A stretch of DNA of 64,000 bases from Nocardioides humi (GCF_006494775.1 NZ_CP041146.1:5270001-5334000); one strand, 5' to 3'; positions 33,925 through 43,602 are shown, counted from the stretch's first letter. The notes: generated from the sequence alone by a model not told the origin. Program-made: numbers and translations.

Positions 33925-35289
33925 CTAGTCCGCAGCGAGAAGTCCGAAGAGCAGGCCGACGTCCTCGAGGCACTCCACGTTCCACAGCACGTCGAGCGCG
34001 GCCTGTCGCAGACGCGGTGAGAGCGCGGGCGCCGCGAGTCGGTCGAACTTCTCGCTCACCTGCTCGGCTGTCATGGGGATCTGGGGAAAGCCCTCCGTCG
34101 CGGAGCACTCGGCGACGAAGGCGGCACCGTGCTCGTCGACGACCTCGATGGCCGTGACGGACGACTCCGGGTAGCGGTCGCTGTAGGCCGGGCTTTCCAC
34201 GACCTCCACGCGTTGCATCAGTCGGGCGACCTCGGGATCGTGGATCCGCTCGTCGGTGTACTGGTCCTCCCCGATCGCACCGTCGAGCAGGACCACCGCC
34301 ACGCAGTACGGCAGGCTCACGTGAGCGGCCTTCTGGCCGTCGGGCCTCCAGCGGTCGGGCCGTGCGCAGTTGAAGATGGTGCGTGCGTTGGTGACGACAC
34401 GGATCGATCGGATCGGCACCCCGGGAGTGAGCCGGGCGTGCAGCTCCAGCGCCGCCTCGGCAGCGGTCTGCAGGTGCGAGCAGGTGCCGTACTTCTTCAC
34501 CAGGACGTCGTGGATCCGGTACCCGTGGTCGTTGCCGCCGAGCGCAGGCAGCCGGAAGGGGCCGGCGGAAACCCGTTCGAAGAAGCCGTTCTCGTCCTCG
34601 AACGGACGGGAGGGCCCCTCCACGCCCTGCCGAGCCAGCAGTGCGGCGAACAGGCCCTGGCGTACGGCGTTGGCATCGGCATAGGTGAGCCACATGAGTC
34701 CGTCGGAGCCGTGCGTGAAGACCTTCAGGGCCGCATGCGACACCACGGCCAGCGCGATGGCGTTGGCGGTCTGTCGCCGGGACAGGCCGAGGACCTGAGA
34801 GGTCGCGGCCGCCGACGAGATCGCGGTGAAGGTGGCGCTCTGCCAGCCTCGGATCGTGGCGACGTCGCACAGCCGACAGAAGATCTCGTAGGCGAGGACC
34901 GTCGCCGAGAGCACCTCTCGACCGCTGGCGCCGGCCAGCTCGGCAGCCGCCAGGATGCCGGGGATCTGGTCACTCGGGTGCCCGGTGTCGTGCGAGTGGT
35001 AGGTGTCGTTGTGGTCGAGGCAGCGCATCATGGTGCAGTTCGCGAAGACCGCGAGCTCCGGCGTCGATCGGTGCCGGGTGCCCAGCACGGTGCTGCTCCA
35101 GCCGTCGTGTCCCCGCGCCTGGAGGGCGAGCGTGCGCGCGATGTCCACGGAGGGATGCCGGGTGGCCGCCAGCGCGCTGGCGATCGAGTCGACCAGGATG
35201 ACCTTGGCCTGATGCTGTGTGCGTTCGTCGAGGAGCTCGTAGGCGATCGCGCCGGCGTAGTCGCACAGGGCGGCGGTCACTCGGTCCAT
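33925..35289 (-). CDS. MmgE/PrpD-family protein
   Basis: The 454-residue protein has the family hallmarks: VILVDSIASALAA, MRCLDHNDTYHSHDTGHPSD, where the Asp/His cluster forms the active-site region, ILAAAELAGASGREVLSATVLAYEI, and KKYGTCSHLQTAAEAAL. Members are 2-methylcitrate dehydratases, cis-aconitate decarboxylases or unknown lyases and isomerases. Here it directly follows the DppB-like permease (5-bp gap), so it is probably part of the same catabolic regulon. The frame is open further upstream, but the permease occupies that DNA. Confidence 0.85.
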   Translation of the reverse strand: MDRVTAALCDYAGAIAYELLDERTQHQAKVILVDSIASALAATRHPSVDIARTLALQARGHDGWSSTVLGTRHRSTPELAVFANCTMMRCLDHNDTYHSHDTGHPSDQIPGILAAAELAGASGREVLSATVLAYEIFCRLCDVATIRGWQSATFTAISSAAATSQVLGLSRRQTANAIALAVVSHAALKVFTHGSDGLMWLTYADANAVRQGLFAALLARQGVEGPSRPFEDENGFFERVSAGPFRLPALGGNDHGYRIHDVLVKKYGTCSHLQTAAEAALELHARLTPGVPIRSIRVVTNARTIFNCARPDRWRPDGQKAAHVSLPYCVAVVLLDGAIGEDQYTDERIHDPEVARLMQRVEVVESPAYSDRYPESSVTAIEVVDEHGAAFVAECSATEGFPQIPMTAEQVSEKFDRLAAPALSPRLRQAALDVLWNVECLEDVGLLFGLLAAD

Positions 35290-35294
35290 GGTCC

Positions 35295-36227
35295 TCAGGC
35301 TTTGCTGTGCTGGGCGATGCTGATGCGCGGGTCCAGGTAGACGTAGGTGATGTCGACGATCAGGTTGATGGCGACGATCACCAGGGCCCACATGACCACG
35401 GTGAACTGCAGCAGCGGGAAGTCGCGCCAGATGACGGCCTCGTAGGCGAGTCGGCCGAGCCCCGGCCAGTTGAAGATCACCTCGGTGGTGATGGCCGAGG
35501 CGATCGCGATGCCGAACATCATGCCGATATAGGTCACCACGGGCAGCAGCGCGTTGCGGGCGGCGTGCCGCCGGATCACCACGTTGTTGGCCAGGCCCTT
35601 GGCACGTGCCGTGCGGACGTAGTCCTCGCCGAGGACCTCCAGCATGCTCGACCGCATCAGCCGCACGATGGCGGCCACGAGGAACCACGCCATCGTCAGC
35701 CCGGGAAGCACGTAGTGACGCCAGTCGCCGATGCCGCTGGTCGGGAGCCAACGGAGCGTGACGCCGAAGACCAGGATGAGGAGCAGGCCGCTGAGGAAGG
35801 ACGGGACGGATTGACCGATGAGGGCGACGCCCATCGCGATCCGGTCGACCAGGTGGTTGGGGCGGACGGCGGCGGCGATGCCCAGCGGGATGCCCACCAG
35901 CAACGCCATCACGAAGCCGACCGAGACGAGCGCCAGGGAGTTCACCAGGCGGGGGATGACGACGTCCACCACCGGACCGCCGGTCCGGACGGAGGTCCCG
36001 AAGTCGCCGCGGACGAAGTCCGAGATGTAGAGCCAGTACTGCTCGAGGATCGGCTGGTCGAGGCCGAGGCGCTCGATCAGGGCCTGACGCTGAGCGTCGG
36101 AGGCATCCGGGGGCAGCAGCGTGTCCGCGGGATTGCCGGTGACGCGACCGATCAGGAAGATCACGAAGGTCAGCACGAGCACGGTGATCGTGGCTTGGAT
36201 CACTCGGCTGAGCAGGTATCGCGCCAT
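35295..36227 (-). CDS. Peptide-type ABC transporter permease (DppB/OppB-like)
   Basis: The 310-residue protein has a first helix at about 9-29, the DppB-type extracytoplasmic LGLDQPILEQYWLYISDFVRGDFGTSVRTG segment, further helices and the EAA loop (LGEDYVRTARAKGLANNVVIRRHAARNALLP). Normally dppB is adjacent to dppC; here the DppC-like gene is at 19184 on the other strand. No other permease is present, so I infer that the two work together. Confidence 0.88.
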   Translation of the reverse strand: MARYLLSRVIQATITVLVLTFVIFLIGRVTGNPADTLLPPDASDAQRQALIERLGLDQPILEQYWLYISDFVRGDFGTSVRTGGPVVDVVIPRLVNSLALVSVGFVMALLVGIPLGIAAAVRPNHLVDRIAMGVALIGQSVPSFLSGLLLILVFGVTLRWLPTSGIGDWRHYVLPGLTMAWFLVAAIVRLMRSSMLEVLGEDYVRTARAKGLANNVVIRRHAARNALLPVVTYIGMMFGIAIASAITTEVIFNWPGLGRLAYEAVIWRDFPLLQFTVVMWALVIVAINLIVDITYVYLDPRISIAQHSKA

Positions 36228-36365
36228 GGCCCGACGCTACCGTCAGCAGACCCGTCCGAGGGACGGCCTGAGCCATCGCCTTGCTGTTCGGCTACGCGAG
36301 CAATCCTGTTGCTGGGTTCGCGGTCACGGATGCCCACCGAGTCGTCGCGCACCTATTGTCGGAGA

Positions 36366-37334
36366 ATGCCGATGGACCCAGACGCTCAGGCCCTGCTCAC
36401 CATGATGGCCGAGCGAGGCGCACCGGTGCACGAGCTGACGCCGTCGGCCGCACGCGAGCAGCAGCGGCTGCGGACGAGCTGGGCCAACGGCACGCCCGAG
36501 CGCATCACAGAGGTCGGCGACCGGACGGTGCCGGGCTCCGACGGCCCGATCGGCATCCGGGTCTACCGGCCACGGGCGACCGACGACGCCCTCCCGGTGC
36601 TCGCCTTCTTCCACGGAGGCGGCTGGGTCACCTGCGATCTGGACTCGCATGAGGTGCTGTGCCGGGCTCTGGCGAACCGCGGCGACTGCGTGGTCGTCTC
36701 GGTCGACTACCCCTTGGCGCCCGAGCACCCTTTCCCGGCGGGCCTGGAGGCGTGCTGGTCGGTCGTCACCTGGCTCTCCGAGAACGCGAGTGAGCTCGGC
36801 GCCGACTCCCGTCGGATCGCCGTCGGAGGCGACAGTGCCGGGGGCAACCTCGCCGCCGTGGTGGCTCTGCGTGCCCGCGACGCCGGACTGCGACTCGCCC
36901 TGCAGCTCCTGATCTATCCCTCCACCGACTACCGGCTCGACACCCCTCCGGATGAGCAGACCGCCAGCGAGTACGGGCTGACACTGGATGGTCTGCGGTT
37001 CTACTACGGGCACTACCTGACCGATCCGGCCGATGTCCTCAACCCCGAGGTGTCGCCGTTCCGGGCTCCCGACCTCACGGGCTCCGCGCCGGCGTACGTC
37101 GTGAGCTGCGAGCTGGACCCGCTGCGCCCGGAGATCGAGGGCTATGCCGCCCGTCTGGTCGAGGCGGGCGTTCCGGTGACCTCGCGTCGCTACCTGGGGC
37201 AGATCCACGGCTTCGTCCGCGCGACGGCCGTCATCAAGGACTCGTGGGTCGCCCTCGACGAGATGGGGCATGCCCTACGCGCTGCCTTCGCGCACCCCGC
37301 CCTCAACGCGGCGCGGTCCGAGACCTTCGCATAG
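36366..37334 (+). CDS. Alpha/beta hydrolase of the hormone-sensitive-lipase type
   Basis: The 322-residue protein has the HSL oxyanion motif FFHGGGWV, the nucleophile motif GGDSAGGN, a catalytic Asp in CELDPLRPE and His in QIHGFVR. It is probably a carboxylesterase or lactonase. ATG 36366 is used; ATG 36372 is six bases further on. It diverges from the DppB-like gene (138 bp between) and overlaps the convergent E1 gene by 32 bp. Confidence 0.88.
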   Translation: MPMDPDAQALLTMMAERGAPVHELTPSAAREQQRLRTSWANGTPERITEVGDRTVPGSDGPIGIRVYRPRATDDALPVLAFFHGGGWVTCDLDSHEVLCRALANRGDCVVVSVDYPLAPEHPFPAGLEACWSVVTWLSENASELGADSRRIAVGGDSAGGNLAAVVALRARDAGLRLALQLLIYPSTDYRLDTPPDEQTASEYGLTLDGLRFYYGHYLTDPADVLNPEVSPFRAPDLTGSAPAYVVSCELDPLRPEIEGYAARLVEAGVPVTSRRYLGQIHGFVRATAVIKDSWVALDEMGHALRAAFAHPALNAARSETFA

Positions 37335-39489
37335 TCTGCCGCGCGGCGTCGGCGATGCTGTCCTCGTCGAGGAGCACCGCGCCGGCGGCGGGACCGAGCG
37401 GGATGAAGGAGTCGTGGCTGTTGACCCGGGCGATCGAGCCCGGGTGGCCGGCGTCGTGCAGGACGCCGAGCACGGCCTCGGAGACGCCGCCGGAGTGACG
37501 GGTCTCGTCGACGACGAGGACCCGCTCGAACTCCGCGGCAGTGCGGGTGAGGTCGTGGACGGGGAGGGGCGCGAGCCAGCGCAGGTCGAGCACGGTGGCC
37601 CCGATGCCCTCACCGGCCAGCCGGCGGGCCACCCGCAGGCTCATCGGCAGGCCGTTGCCGAAGGTGACGATCAGCAGGTCGCGACCGTCGCCGTGGAGCC
37701 GGGCGCGGCCGAACGCGTGGCCCGCGCTCGTGGCCGCGCCGATCGCGTCGGCCCCGGCCAGCCAGCCCTGGTCGCCGTCCTCGTGGAGGTCGCGCGTGTG
37801 GTACAGCGCGATCGGCTCGAGGAGGACGCAGACCCGGCCCTCGTCGTGAGCCAGCGCGACGCAGGTGCCGAGCAGCTCGGGGACGTCGGCGGGATGACTC
37901 GGGACGGCGAGCACCAGCCCGGGGATGTCGCGCAGCACGGCGATCGAGTTGTCGTTGTGGAAGTGCCCCCCGAAGCCGCGCTGGTAGGCGAGCCCGGCGA
38001 TCCGGACGACCATGCCGTTGCGGTACTGGCCGTCGGAGAAGAAGGCCAGGGTGGCGGCCTCGCCGCGCAGCTGGTCCTCGGCGTTGTGCAGGTAGGCCAG
38101 GTACTGGATCTCGGGGATCGGCAGGAGGCCGGCGAGGGCGGCGCCGAGCGCGGTGCCGAGGATGGTCTGCTCGTCGAGCAGGGTGTCGAAGACCCGGGCC
38201 GACCCGAAGGCCTTGCGCAGGCCGCGGGTCACGCCGTACACGCCGCCCTTGACCGCGACGTCCTCCCCGAAGACGGTGGTCGCGGGTCGCTCAGTCATCA
38301 CCTCGGCCAGGGTGGCGTTGATCGTCTGGGCGAGGGTCAGCGGCCGGCCCGTCGACTCCTCCAGAGCCAGGTCGCGAGGGATCGGAGTCCGCGTCGCGAC
38401 GAGGGGATAGGCGATCGGCGCCATCACCCGCTCGGGTGAGTCCAGGCGCTCGGCGCCGATCATCGTCTCGGCCAGCGCCATCACCCGGCCGCGGGCCGAC
38501 TCGTAGCGGTCGAGGGCGGCCGCCGGGGTGAGGGCGCCGCGAGCGACCAGCGCCCGCGCGGTGGCGAGCAGGGGGTCGCGGTCGTACTCCGCCAGGATCT
38601 CGGTGCGGGTCCGGTAGGCGAGCTCGGCGTCGGATCCGGCGTGGCCCATGAACCGCACGGTGCGCAGGTGAAGCACCGCGGGCCGCCGTGACGCGCGCAC
38701 CCGGCCGGCGAGCTCGCGGGTCGCGAGCAGGGCGGCTTCGGGGTCGTCGCCGTCGACCTGCGCATAGTCGAGCCCGGGCAGGCTCGAGAGGGCGCGCGCC
38801 GTCCAGCCGCCGGGCGTCCGGGTGGAGATGCCGATCCCGTTGTCCTCGCAGACCATCAGCAGGGGCAGCGGAACCCCCTGGTGGGCGCACCAGCCGGCCG
38901 AGTTGAGCGCGCCCACGGACGTCGAGTGGTTCGCCGACGCGTCCCCGAAGCTGCACACGACGACGGCGTCCTCCGGCCAGGGGCACGGCAGCCCGAGCGC
39001 GTGCGTGCGGTCGAGGGAGAAGGCCAGGCCGACCGCACGCGGCAGGTGGGAGCCGATGGTCGACGTCTGCGGGATGATCGACAGGTCGTGGCTGCCGAAG
39101 ACCTTGTGGCGTCCGCCCGAGATCGGGTCGCGGACGGCGGCGACGAGGCTCGCCAGCACGTCGGCGACCGGCGCCGACCCGGGCACCTGCGCGGCCCGGG
39201 CGGCGAAGAAGCCGCCGGAGCGGTAGTGCAGCAGTGCCGGGTCCGTCGGCCGCAGCGCCATCGCCACGGCGGCATTGCTCTCGTGCCCGGCCGACCCGAT
39301 CGTGTAGAACCCCTGCCCCTGCGACTGCAGCCAGCGCGCCGCCAGGTCGAGGTGCCGGCTCTGCGCCTGCGCGTCGAAGAGCGCCAGCAGGTCCTCGGTC
39401 GACACCCGCTCGTCCGGGATCCGGTCGTCCGGATCCTCCCACTGCCCGAGCCGGCGTACGACGTGCTCATCGACGGACTCGATCACCAC
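37303..39489 (-). CDS. Fused E1 alpha-beta 2-oxoacid dehydrogenase (ThDP-dependent)
   Basis: The 728-residue protein joins both E1 subunits. The alpha part (about 1-345) contains HYRSGGFFAA, the ThDP/Mg loop starting GDASANHSTSVGALN and ending LMVCEDNGIG, and RFMGHAGSD. The beta part (about 375-728) contains FGEDVAVKGGVYGVTRGL, FDTLLDEQTILG and VLVVDETRHSGG. This is the branched-chain/acetoin E1 family in single-chain form. No E2 or E3 gene is nearby, so it must borrow them. Next to ALDH7, an amino-acid dehydrogenase and glutaryl-CoA dehydrogenase, 2-oxoadipate is a plausible substrate, with branched-chain 2-oxoacids as the alternative. Confidence 0.85.
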   Translation of the reverse strand: MVIESVDEHVVRRLGQWEDPDDRIPDERVSTEDLLALFDAQAQSRHLDLAARWLQSQGQGFYTIGSAGHESNAAVAMALRPTDPALLHYRSGGFFAARAAQVPGSAPVADVLASLVAAVRDPISGGRHKVFGSHDLSIIPQTSTIGSHLPRAVGLAFSLDRTHALGLPCPWPEDAVVVCSFGDASANHSTSVGALNSAGWCAHQGVPLPLLMVCEDNGIGISTRTPGGWTARALSSLPGLDYAQVDGDDPEAALLATRELAGRVRASRRPAVLHLRTVRFMGHAGSDAELAYRTRTEILAEYDRDPLLATARALVARGALTPAAALDRYESARGRVMALAETMIGAERLDSPERVMAPIAYPLVATRTPIPRDLALEESTGRPLTLAQTINATLAEVMTERPATTVFGEDVAVKGGVYGVTRGLRKAFGSARVFDTLLDEQTILGTALGAALAGLLPIPEIQYLAYLHNAEDQLRGEAATLAFFSDGQYRNGMVVRIAGLAYQRGFGGHFHNDNSIAVLRDIPGLVLAVPSHPADVPELLGTCVALAHDEGRVCVLLEPIALYHTRDLHEDGDQGWLAGADAIGAATSAGHAFGRARLHGDGRDLLIVTFGNGLPMSLRVARRLAGEGIGATVLDLRWLAPLPVHDLTRTAAEFERVLVVDETRHSGGVSEAVLGVLHDAGHPGSIARVNSHDSFIPLGPAAGAVLLDEDSIADAARQTMRRSRTAPR

Positions 39490-39519
39490 GGCCTCCCGGG
39501 CGTGCCAGGGAGACGCGCC

Positions 39520-40685
39520 CTAGCCCACATCGACACTGACCCTATCGACGGCGACCTGGCCGCGCAGCCGCATCGCCTCCGCGACCCTCTCCTCCGCCAT
39601 CTGCTGGGCGGCGACGTGCGGCGTCACGCCGTGCTGCGCGCTCGCGTGCAGCACGGCGACGGCGTTCTCCCGCAGCTTGGCCGTCACCATCGCGAGGACG
39701 TCGGCCGGGTCGACGGTGAAGGGGGAGAGCCGGGCGTCCATCGAGTGCGCGGCCGCGACGATGCCGCCGGCGTTGGCGATGAAGTCCGGGACCAACGGGA
39801 TGCCCCGCGCGTGCAGGACCTCCTTGGCCGCCGGCGTGGTGGGGAGGTTCGCGCCCTCGACGACCAGACGGACCGTGGTCGCCCGGGCCGCGTCCTCGTC
39901 GACGAGGTCCTCGCGGGCGCACGGCAGCAGGATGTCGGCGTCGAGCCGGAGGATCGCCTCGGCGTCGAGGACGGCTCCGCCGTGCTCGCGCAGGCAGCCG
40001 TCGCCGTACTGCTCGCGCAGGGCGGCCAGCCGGCCGACGTCGATCCCGTCGGGGTCGTGCAGGCAGCCCTCGGCGTTGGAGACGGCGACGACGGTGGCGC
40101 CGAGCTCGGCGAGCCGCCGGGCGGCGGCCCAGCCCACGGCGCCGTACCCCTGGATCGCCACCCGCGCGGAGCCGAGCGAGAGCCCCTGCGCGGACGCGGC
40201 GGCGTCGGTCGCCTCGGCCACCCCGAAGCCGGTGATGCCGAGCTCGTCGTACGGCAGGCCGCCGAGCGCCCGCGGCAGGCCGACCGCGGTGCCGCGGCCC
40301 AGCTCGTCGAGGATGATCGCCGCGTCGTCCTCCACCAGGCCCATGTCGAGACCGAAGACGTACTCGGCCGGCACCTCGTTGCGCAGCGCGCGGGCGAAGG
40401 CCCGCAGTGCGGCCTCCTTGTCGGGGGAGCCCGGGTCGAACCGGATGCCGGCCTTCGCCCCGCCGTGGAAGAGGTCGACGGCCGCCCACTTCCAGGTCAT
40501 CGTCCGGGCCAGCCGGGAGACCTCGGCGACGGTGAGCGTGGGGCTCATCCGGGTCCCGCCCTTGCCCATCCCGCGCGCGGTGTTGTCGAGCACCAGCACG
40601 CCCCGCATGCCGGTACGGCGGTCCGAGACGCAGACGACCTTCTCGGGCCCCACCGGTCGATCCGGCTCAGCAGGTCCTCGCTCAT
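39520..40685 (-). CDS. Glu/Leu/Phe/Val-type amino-acid dehydrogenase, 5' frameshift
   Basis: The main frame has the GDH-family Gly-rich loop KGGTRMSP, the catalytic-Lys region FHGGAKAGIRFDP, the NAD(P) motif QGYGAVGWAAA, and VEGANLPTTP and FIANAGGIV. From ATG 40685 (GAGGAAG upstream) one reads EDLLSRIDRWGP, the proper N-terminus, but the frame then needs one extra base at GGGCCC/GGGG (40645-40651) to join EKVVCVSDRRTGM. Alternatively translation starts at GTG 40653, giving 377 residues without a good ribosome site. It oxidatively deaminates an amino acid; 2-aminoadipate is the substrate suggested by its neighbours. Confidence 0.78.
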
Positions 40686-40714
40686 GGTCTTCCTCGTTCC
40701 TCGCTCGGCCGCGC

Positions 40715-42253
40715 TCACACGGAGAAGTCGACGCCCTGGGCGAGGGGGAGCTCGCCGGAGTAGTTGACGGTGTTGGTCGCCCGGCGCATGTAGGCGTGCC
40801 AGGAGTCGGAGCCCGACTCGCGCCCGCCGCCGGTCTCCTTCTCGCCGCCGAAGGCCCCGCCGATCTCGGCGCCCGAGGTGCCGATGTTGACGTTGACGAT
40901 GCCGCAGTCGGAGCCCTCGGGACCGAGGAAGACCTCGGCCTCGGCCTGGTCGCCGGTGAAGATGCTGGAGGACAGGCCCTGCGGGACGGCGTTGTTGATC
41001 GCGATGGCCTCCTCGAGCGTGTCGTAGGGCAGCACGTAGAGGATCGGCGCGAACGTCTCCTGGGTGACGATCTCGGTCTGCTGCTCCATGCGGACGACGG
41101 CCGGCTGGACGTAGTAGGCGTCGGCCGCCTGCTCCTCGAGCACGCGCGCTCCGCCCGCGACGACCGTGCCGCCCTGGTCGGTCGCGGCGTCGAGCGCGGC
41201 GGTCATCGCCCCGAGCGCCCGGCCGTGGATGAGCGGGCCCACCAGGGTGCCCTCCGCCATCGGGTCGCCGATCGGGAGCCGCCCGTAGGCGTCGCTCAGG
41301 CTCTCCACGACCTCGTCGACGACGCTGCGGTGGGCGATCACCCGGCGCAGCGTCGTACAGCGCTGGCCGGCCGTGCCCGCGGCCGCGAAGACGACGCCGC
41401 GAGCCACCAGCCCGAGGTCGGCGGACGGCGCCACCACGGCCGCGTTGTTGCCGCCCAGCTCGAGGATCGAGCGGCCGAAGCGGTTCGCGACCCGTGGCCC
41501 GACCGCACGCCCCATCCGGGTCGAGCCGGTGGCGCTGACCAGAGCGACCCCGGTGTGGTCGACGAGTGCCTCGCCGACGTCCGGGGCGCCGATCAGCAGC
41601 TGGCTGACGTCGGCCGGCGCGCCGACCTCTCCGATCGCCCGCTGCAGCAGCGCCGCGCTCGCGGCGGCGGTGAGCGGCGCCAGCTCCGACGGCTTCCACA
41701 CCACGGTGTCGCCGCAGACGAGGGCGATCGCGGTGTTCCAGGACCAGACCGCGGACGGGAAGTTGAAGGCGCTGATCACGCCGACCACGCCGAGCGGGTG
41801 CCAGGTCTCCATCAGCCGGTGGCCGGGCCGCTCGGAGGGCATGGTGCGGCCGTAGAGCTGGCGGGACAGACCGACCGCGAAGTCGCAGATGTCGATCATC
41901 TCCTGGACCTCGCCCCGCGCCTCCGAGGTGATCTTCCCGACCTCCAGGCTGATCAGGGCGGCCAGGTCGTCCTCGTGCTCCTCGAGCAGCCGGCCGAACC
42001 GCTGGACGAGGGCTCCTCGCGCGGGCGCCGGCACCGTGCGCCAGACCCGGAACGCCGTCCGGGCGCGCTCCACGACGTCGTCGACGTCGGCGGCCGTGGC
42101 CCAGGGCAGGGAGTGCAGCGTCGCCCCGTTGATCGGGGATCCGACGGCGTGCTCGCCGCGCCAGGAGGCGAGATCCACGCCGCAGGCGCCGGCCGCCTGG
42201 TCGGCCCGGCGGACCAGCTCCTCGGACGTGGGCAGCTGCGAGATCGGGCTCAT
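40715..42253 (-). CDS. ALDH7-family aldehyde dehydrogenase (aminoadipate semialdehyde type)
   Basis: The 512-residue enzyme has the cofactor-binding FNFPSAVWSWN and VVWKPSE, SATGSTRMGRAV, the general-base motif LELGGNNA and the catalytic Cys in GQRCTTLRR. The last two sequences are specific to ALDH7 (antiquitin/AmaB), which oxidises 2-aminoadipate 6-semialdehyde (in equilibrium with piperideine-6-carboxylate) to 2-aminoadipate. It lies 12 bp downstream of an FAD amine oxidase that could supply that substrate from pipecolate. Confidence 0.88.
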   Translation of the reverse strand: MSPISQLPTSEELVRRADQAAGACGVDLASWRGEHAVGSPINGATLHSLPWATAADVDDVVERARTAFRVWRTVPAPARGALVQRFGRLLEEHEDDLAALISLEVGKITSEARGEVQEMIDICDFAVGLSRQLYGRTMPSERPGHRLMETWHPLGVVGVISAFNFPSAVWSWNTAIALVCGDTVVWKPSELAPLTAAASAALLQRAIGEVGAPADVSQLLIGAPDVGEALVDHTGVALVSATGSTRMGRAVGPRVANRFGRSILELGGNNAAVVAPSADLGLVARGVVFAAAGTAGQRCTTLRRVIAHRSVVDEVVESLSDAYGRLPIGDPMAEGTLVGPLIHGRALGAMTAALDAATDQGGTVVAGGARVLEEQAADAYYVQPAVVRMEQQTEIVTQETFAPILYVLPYDTLEEAIAINNAVPQGLSSSIFTGDQAEAEVFLGPEGSDCGIVNVNIGTSGAEIGGAFGGEKETGGGRESGSDSWHAYMRRATNTVNYSGELPLAQGVDFSV

Positions 42254-42265
42254 GACGGTGCTCCT

Positions 42266-43426
42266 TCAGACGATGTTCAGCTCGGGTCGGATCGTGCTGT
42301 CCGCGAACCGCTCCGCGGCCAGGCCGGTCACGTCCACGAACGGCGCGCGCTCGAGGTAGAGGTCGCGCATCACCTCTCCGACCGCCGGCCCCATGAGGAA
42401 GCCGTGACCCGAGAAGCCGGTGGCGTACAGGAAGCGCGAGACATCCTTCGCCTCGCCGATGAGGGCGTTGTGGTCCGGCGTCATCTCGTAGAGGCCGGCC
42501 CAGCCCGCGGCCATCCCGACGTCGACCAGCGACGGCGTACGACGCTCCAGCGACGCGGCCAGCCGGGGCAGCCAGTCCTCGGACCGGGAGAGCTTGAAGC
42601 CGGGCGTCTCGTCCGGGTCCGACATCCCGACCAGCAGCCCTCGTCCCTCGCGGTGGAAGTAGTAGGTGGTGCCGAAGTCGATGGTGAACGGGGTGTCGTC
42701 GGCGACCTGCGGCGTCGGGTCGGTGACCAGGATCTGGCGGCGCAGGGGGACGACGGGCAGGTCCACGCCCGCCCAGGCACCGACCTCCTGCGACCAGGCG
42801 CCGGCGGCGCAGATCACCGTGTCGGTCTCGATCCGGCCGCGGCTGGTCTCGACCGCGACGATCCGGTCGTCGACGACCTCGAGCCCCTGGGCGGCGCAGC
42901 CGGTCACCAGCCGGGCGCCCGCCCGCCGGGCCGCCACGGCGTACCCCTGGACGACGGACTCGGGGGTGCAGTGGCCGTCGGTGGGGGAGTACGCCGCGGC
43001 CAGCAGGCCCTCGGTGCTGATCAGCGGCGAGAGCCGCTCGGCCTCGGCGACGCTGATCATCCTGCTGGGGACCCCGAGGTCGTTCTGCAGGGCGACATTG
43101 CGCTCGAACGCGGCGACATCCTCGGCGGAGTCCAGCAGGAACAGGTAGCCGACCTGGTGCAGGTCGATCTCCTGGCCGAACCGCTCGCCGAACCGCTCGA
43201 AGGTCTCCAGGCTGCGTGCGCCCAGCGCGATGTTGACCTCGTCGGAGAACTGGGCACGCACGCCGCCGGCGGCCTTGCAGGTCGAGCCCTCGCCGAGCTG
43301 GTCGCGCTCGACGAGGACGACGTCCTCGACGCCGGCGGCGGCCAGCTCGTAGGCCGTGGCGACCCCCATCACGCCGCCGCCGATGATCAGCACGCCGGCC
43401 CGGCGCGGCAGCTCCTTGGCGCTCAC
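42266..43426 (-). CDS. FAD-dependent amine oxidoreductase (DAO family)
   Basis: The 386-residue flavoprotein starts with the dinucleotide motif VLIIGGGVMGVATAYEL and has TCKAAGGVRAQFSDE, a sarcosine-oxidase-beta-like FAD contact, and the C-terminal TGFSGHGFLMGPAVGE. It oxidises a secondary or primary amine at the imino level. Together with ALDH7 downstream, L-pipecolate oxidase is a reasonable prediction; sarcosine or dimethylglycine-type substrates cannot be excluded. GTG 43426 with AGGAG at 7 nt was preferred to ATG 43468. Confidence 0.82.
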   Translation of the reverse strand: MSAKELPRRAGVLIIGGGVMGVATAYELAAAGVEDVVLVERDQLGEGSTCKAAGGVRAQFSDEVNIALGARSLETFERFGERFGQEIDLHQVGYLFLLDSAEDVAAFERNVALQNDLGVPSRMISVAEAERLSPLISTEGLLAAAYSPTDGHCTPESVVQGYAVAARRAGARLVTGCAAQGLEVVDDRIVAVETSRGRIETDTVICAAGAWSQEVGAWAGVDLPVVPLRRQILVTDPTPQVADDTPFTIDFGTTYYFHREGRGLLVGMSDPDETPGFKLSRSEDWLPRLAASLERRTPSLVDVGMAAGWAGLYEMTPDHNALIGEAKDVSRFLYATGFSGHGFLMGPAVGEVMRDLYLERAPFVDVTGLAAERFADSTIRPELNIV

Positions 43427-43602
43427 GGTGGATCTCCTGCCCGTGGTGGATCGAGTGGTCTCCGCCATGCTCGGCCCCGCCGACCCTGCAGGACCAGCGA
43501 CAGATCGTGAAGGCCAAGGTTTAGCGTTGCTGAACCTCGGGGTCGGCGACCTGCGTGCTCGCACCGGCGACAGGAGCGGCCCGCGCTGCCTACAGTCGAC
43601 GG

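Noticed and set aside
35290..36276. N-terminal extension of the MmgE/PrpD frame through the DppB-like gene
   Set aside because: The DNA encodes a clear permease in another frame of the same strand; PrpD homology begins at 35289.
39677..43510. Plus-strand open frame of more than 1200 codons opposite the ALDH and FAD genes
   Set aside because: It is antisense to three recognised genes and has shadow composition (Arg, Gly, Asp, His repeats). Such frames are frequent in high-GC DNA.
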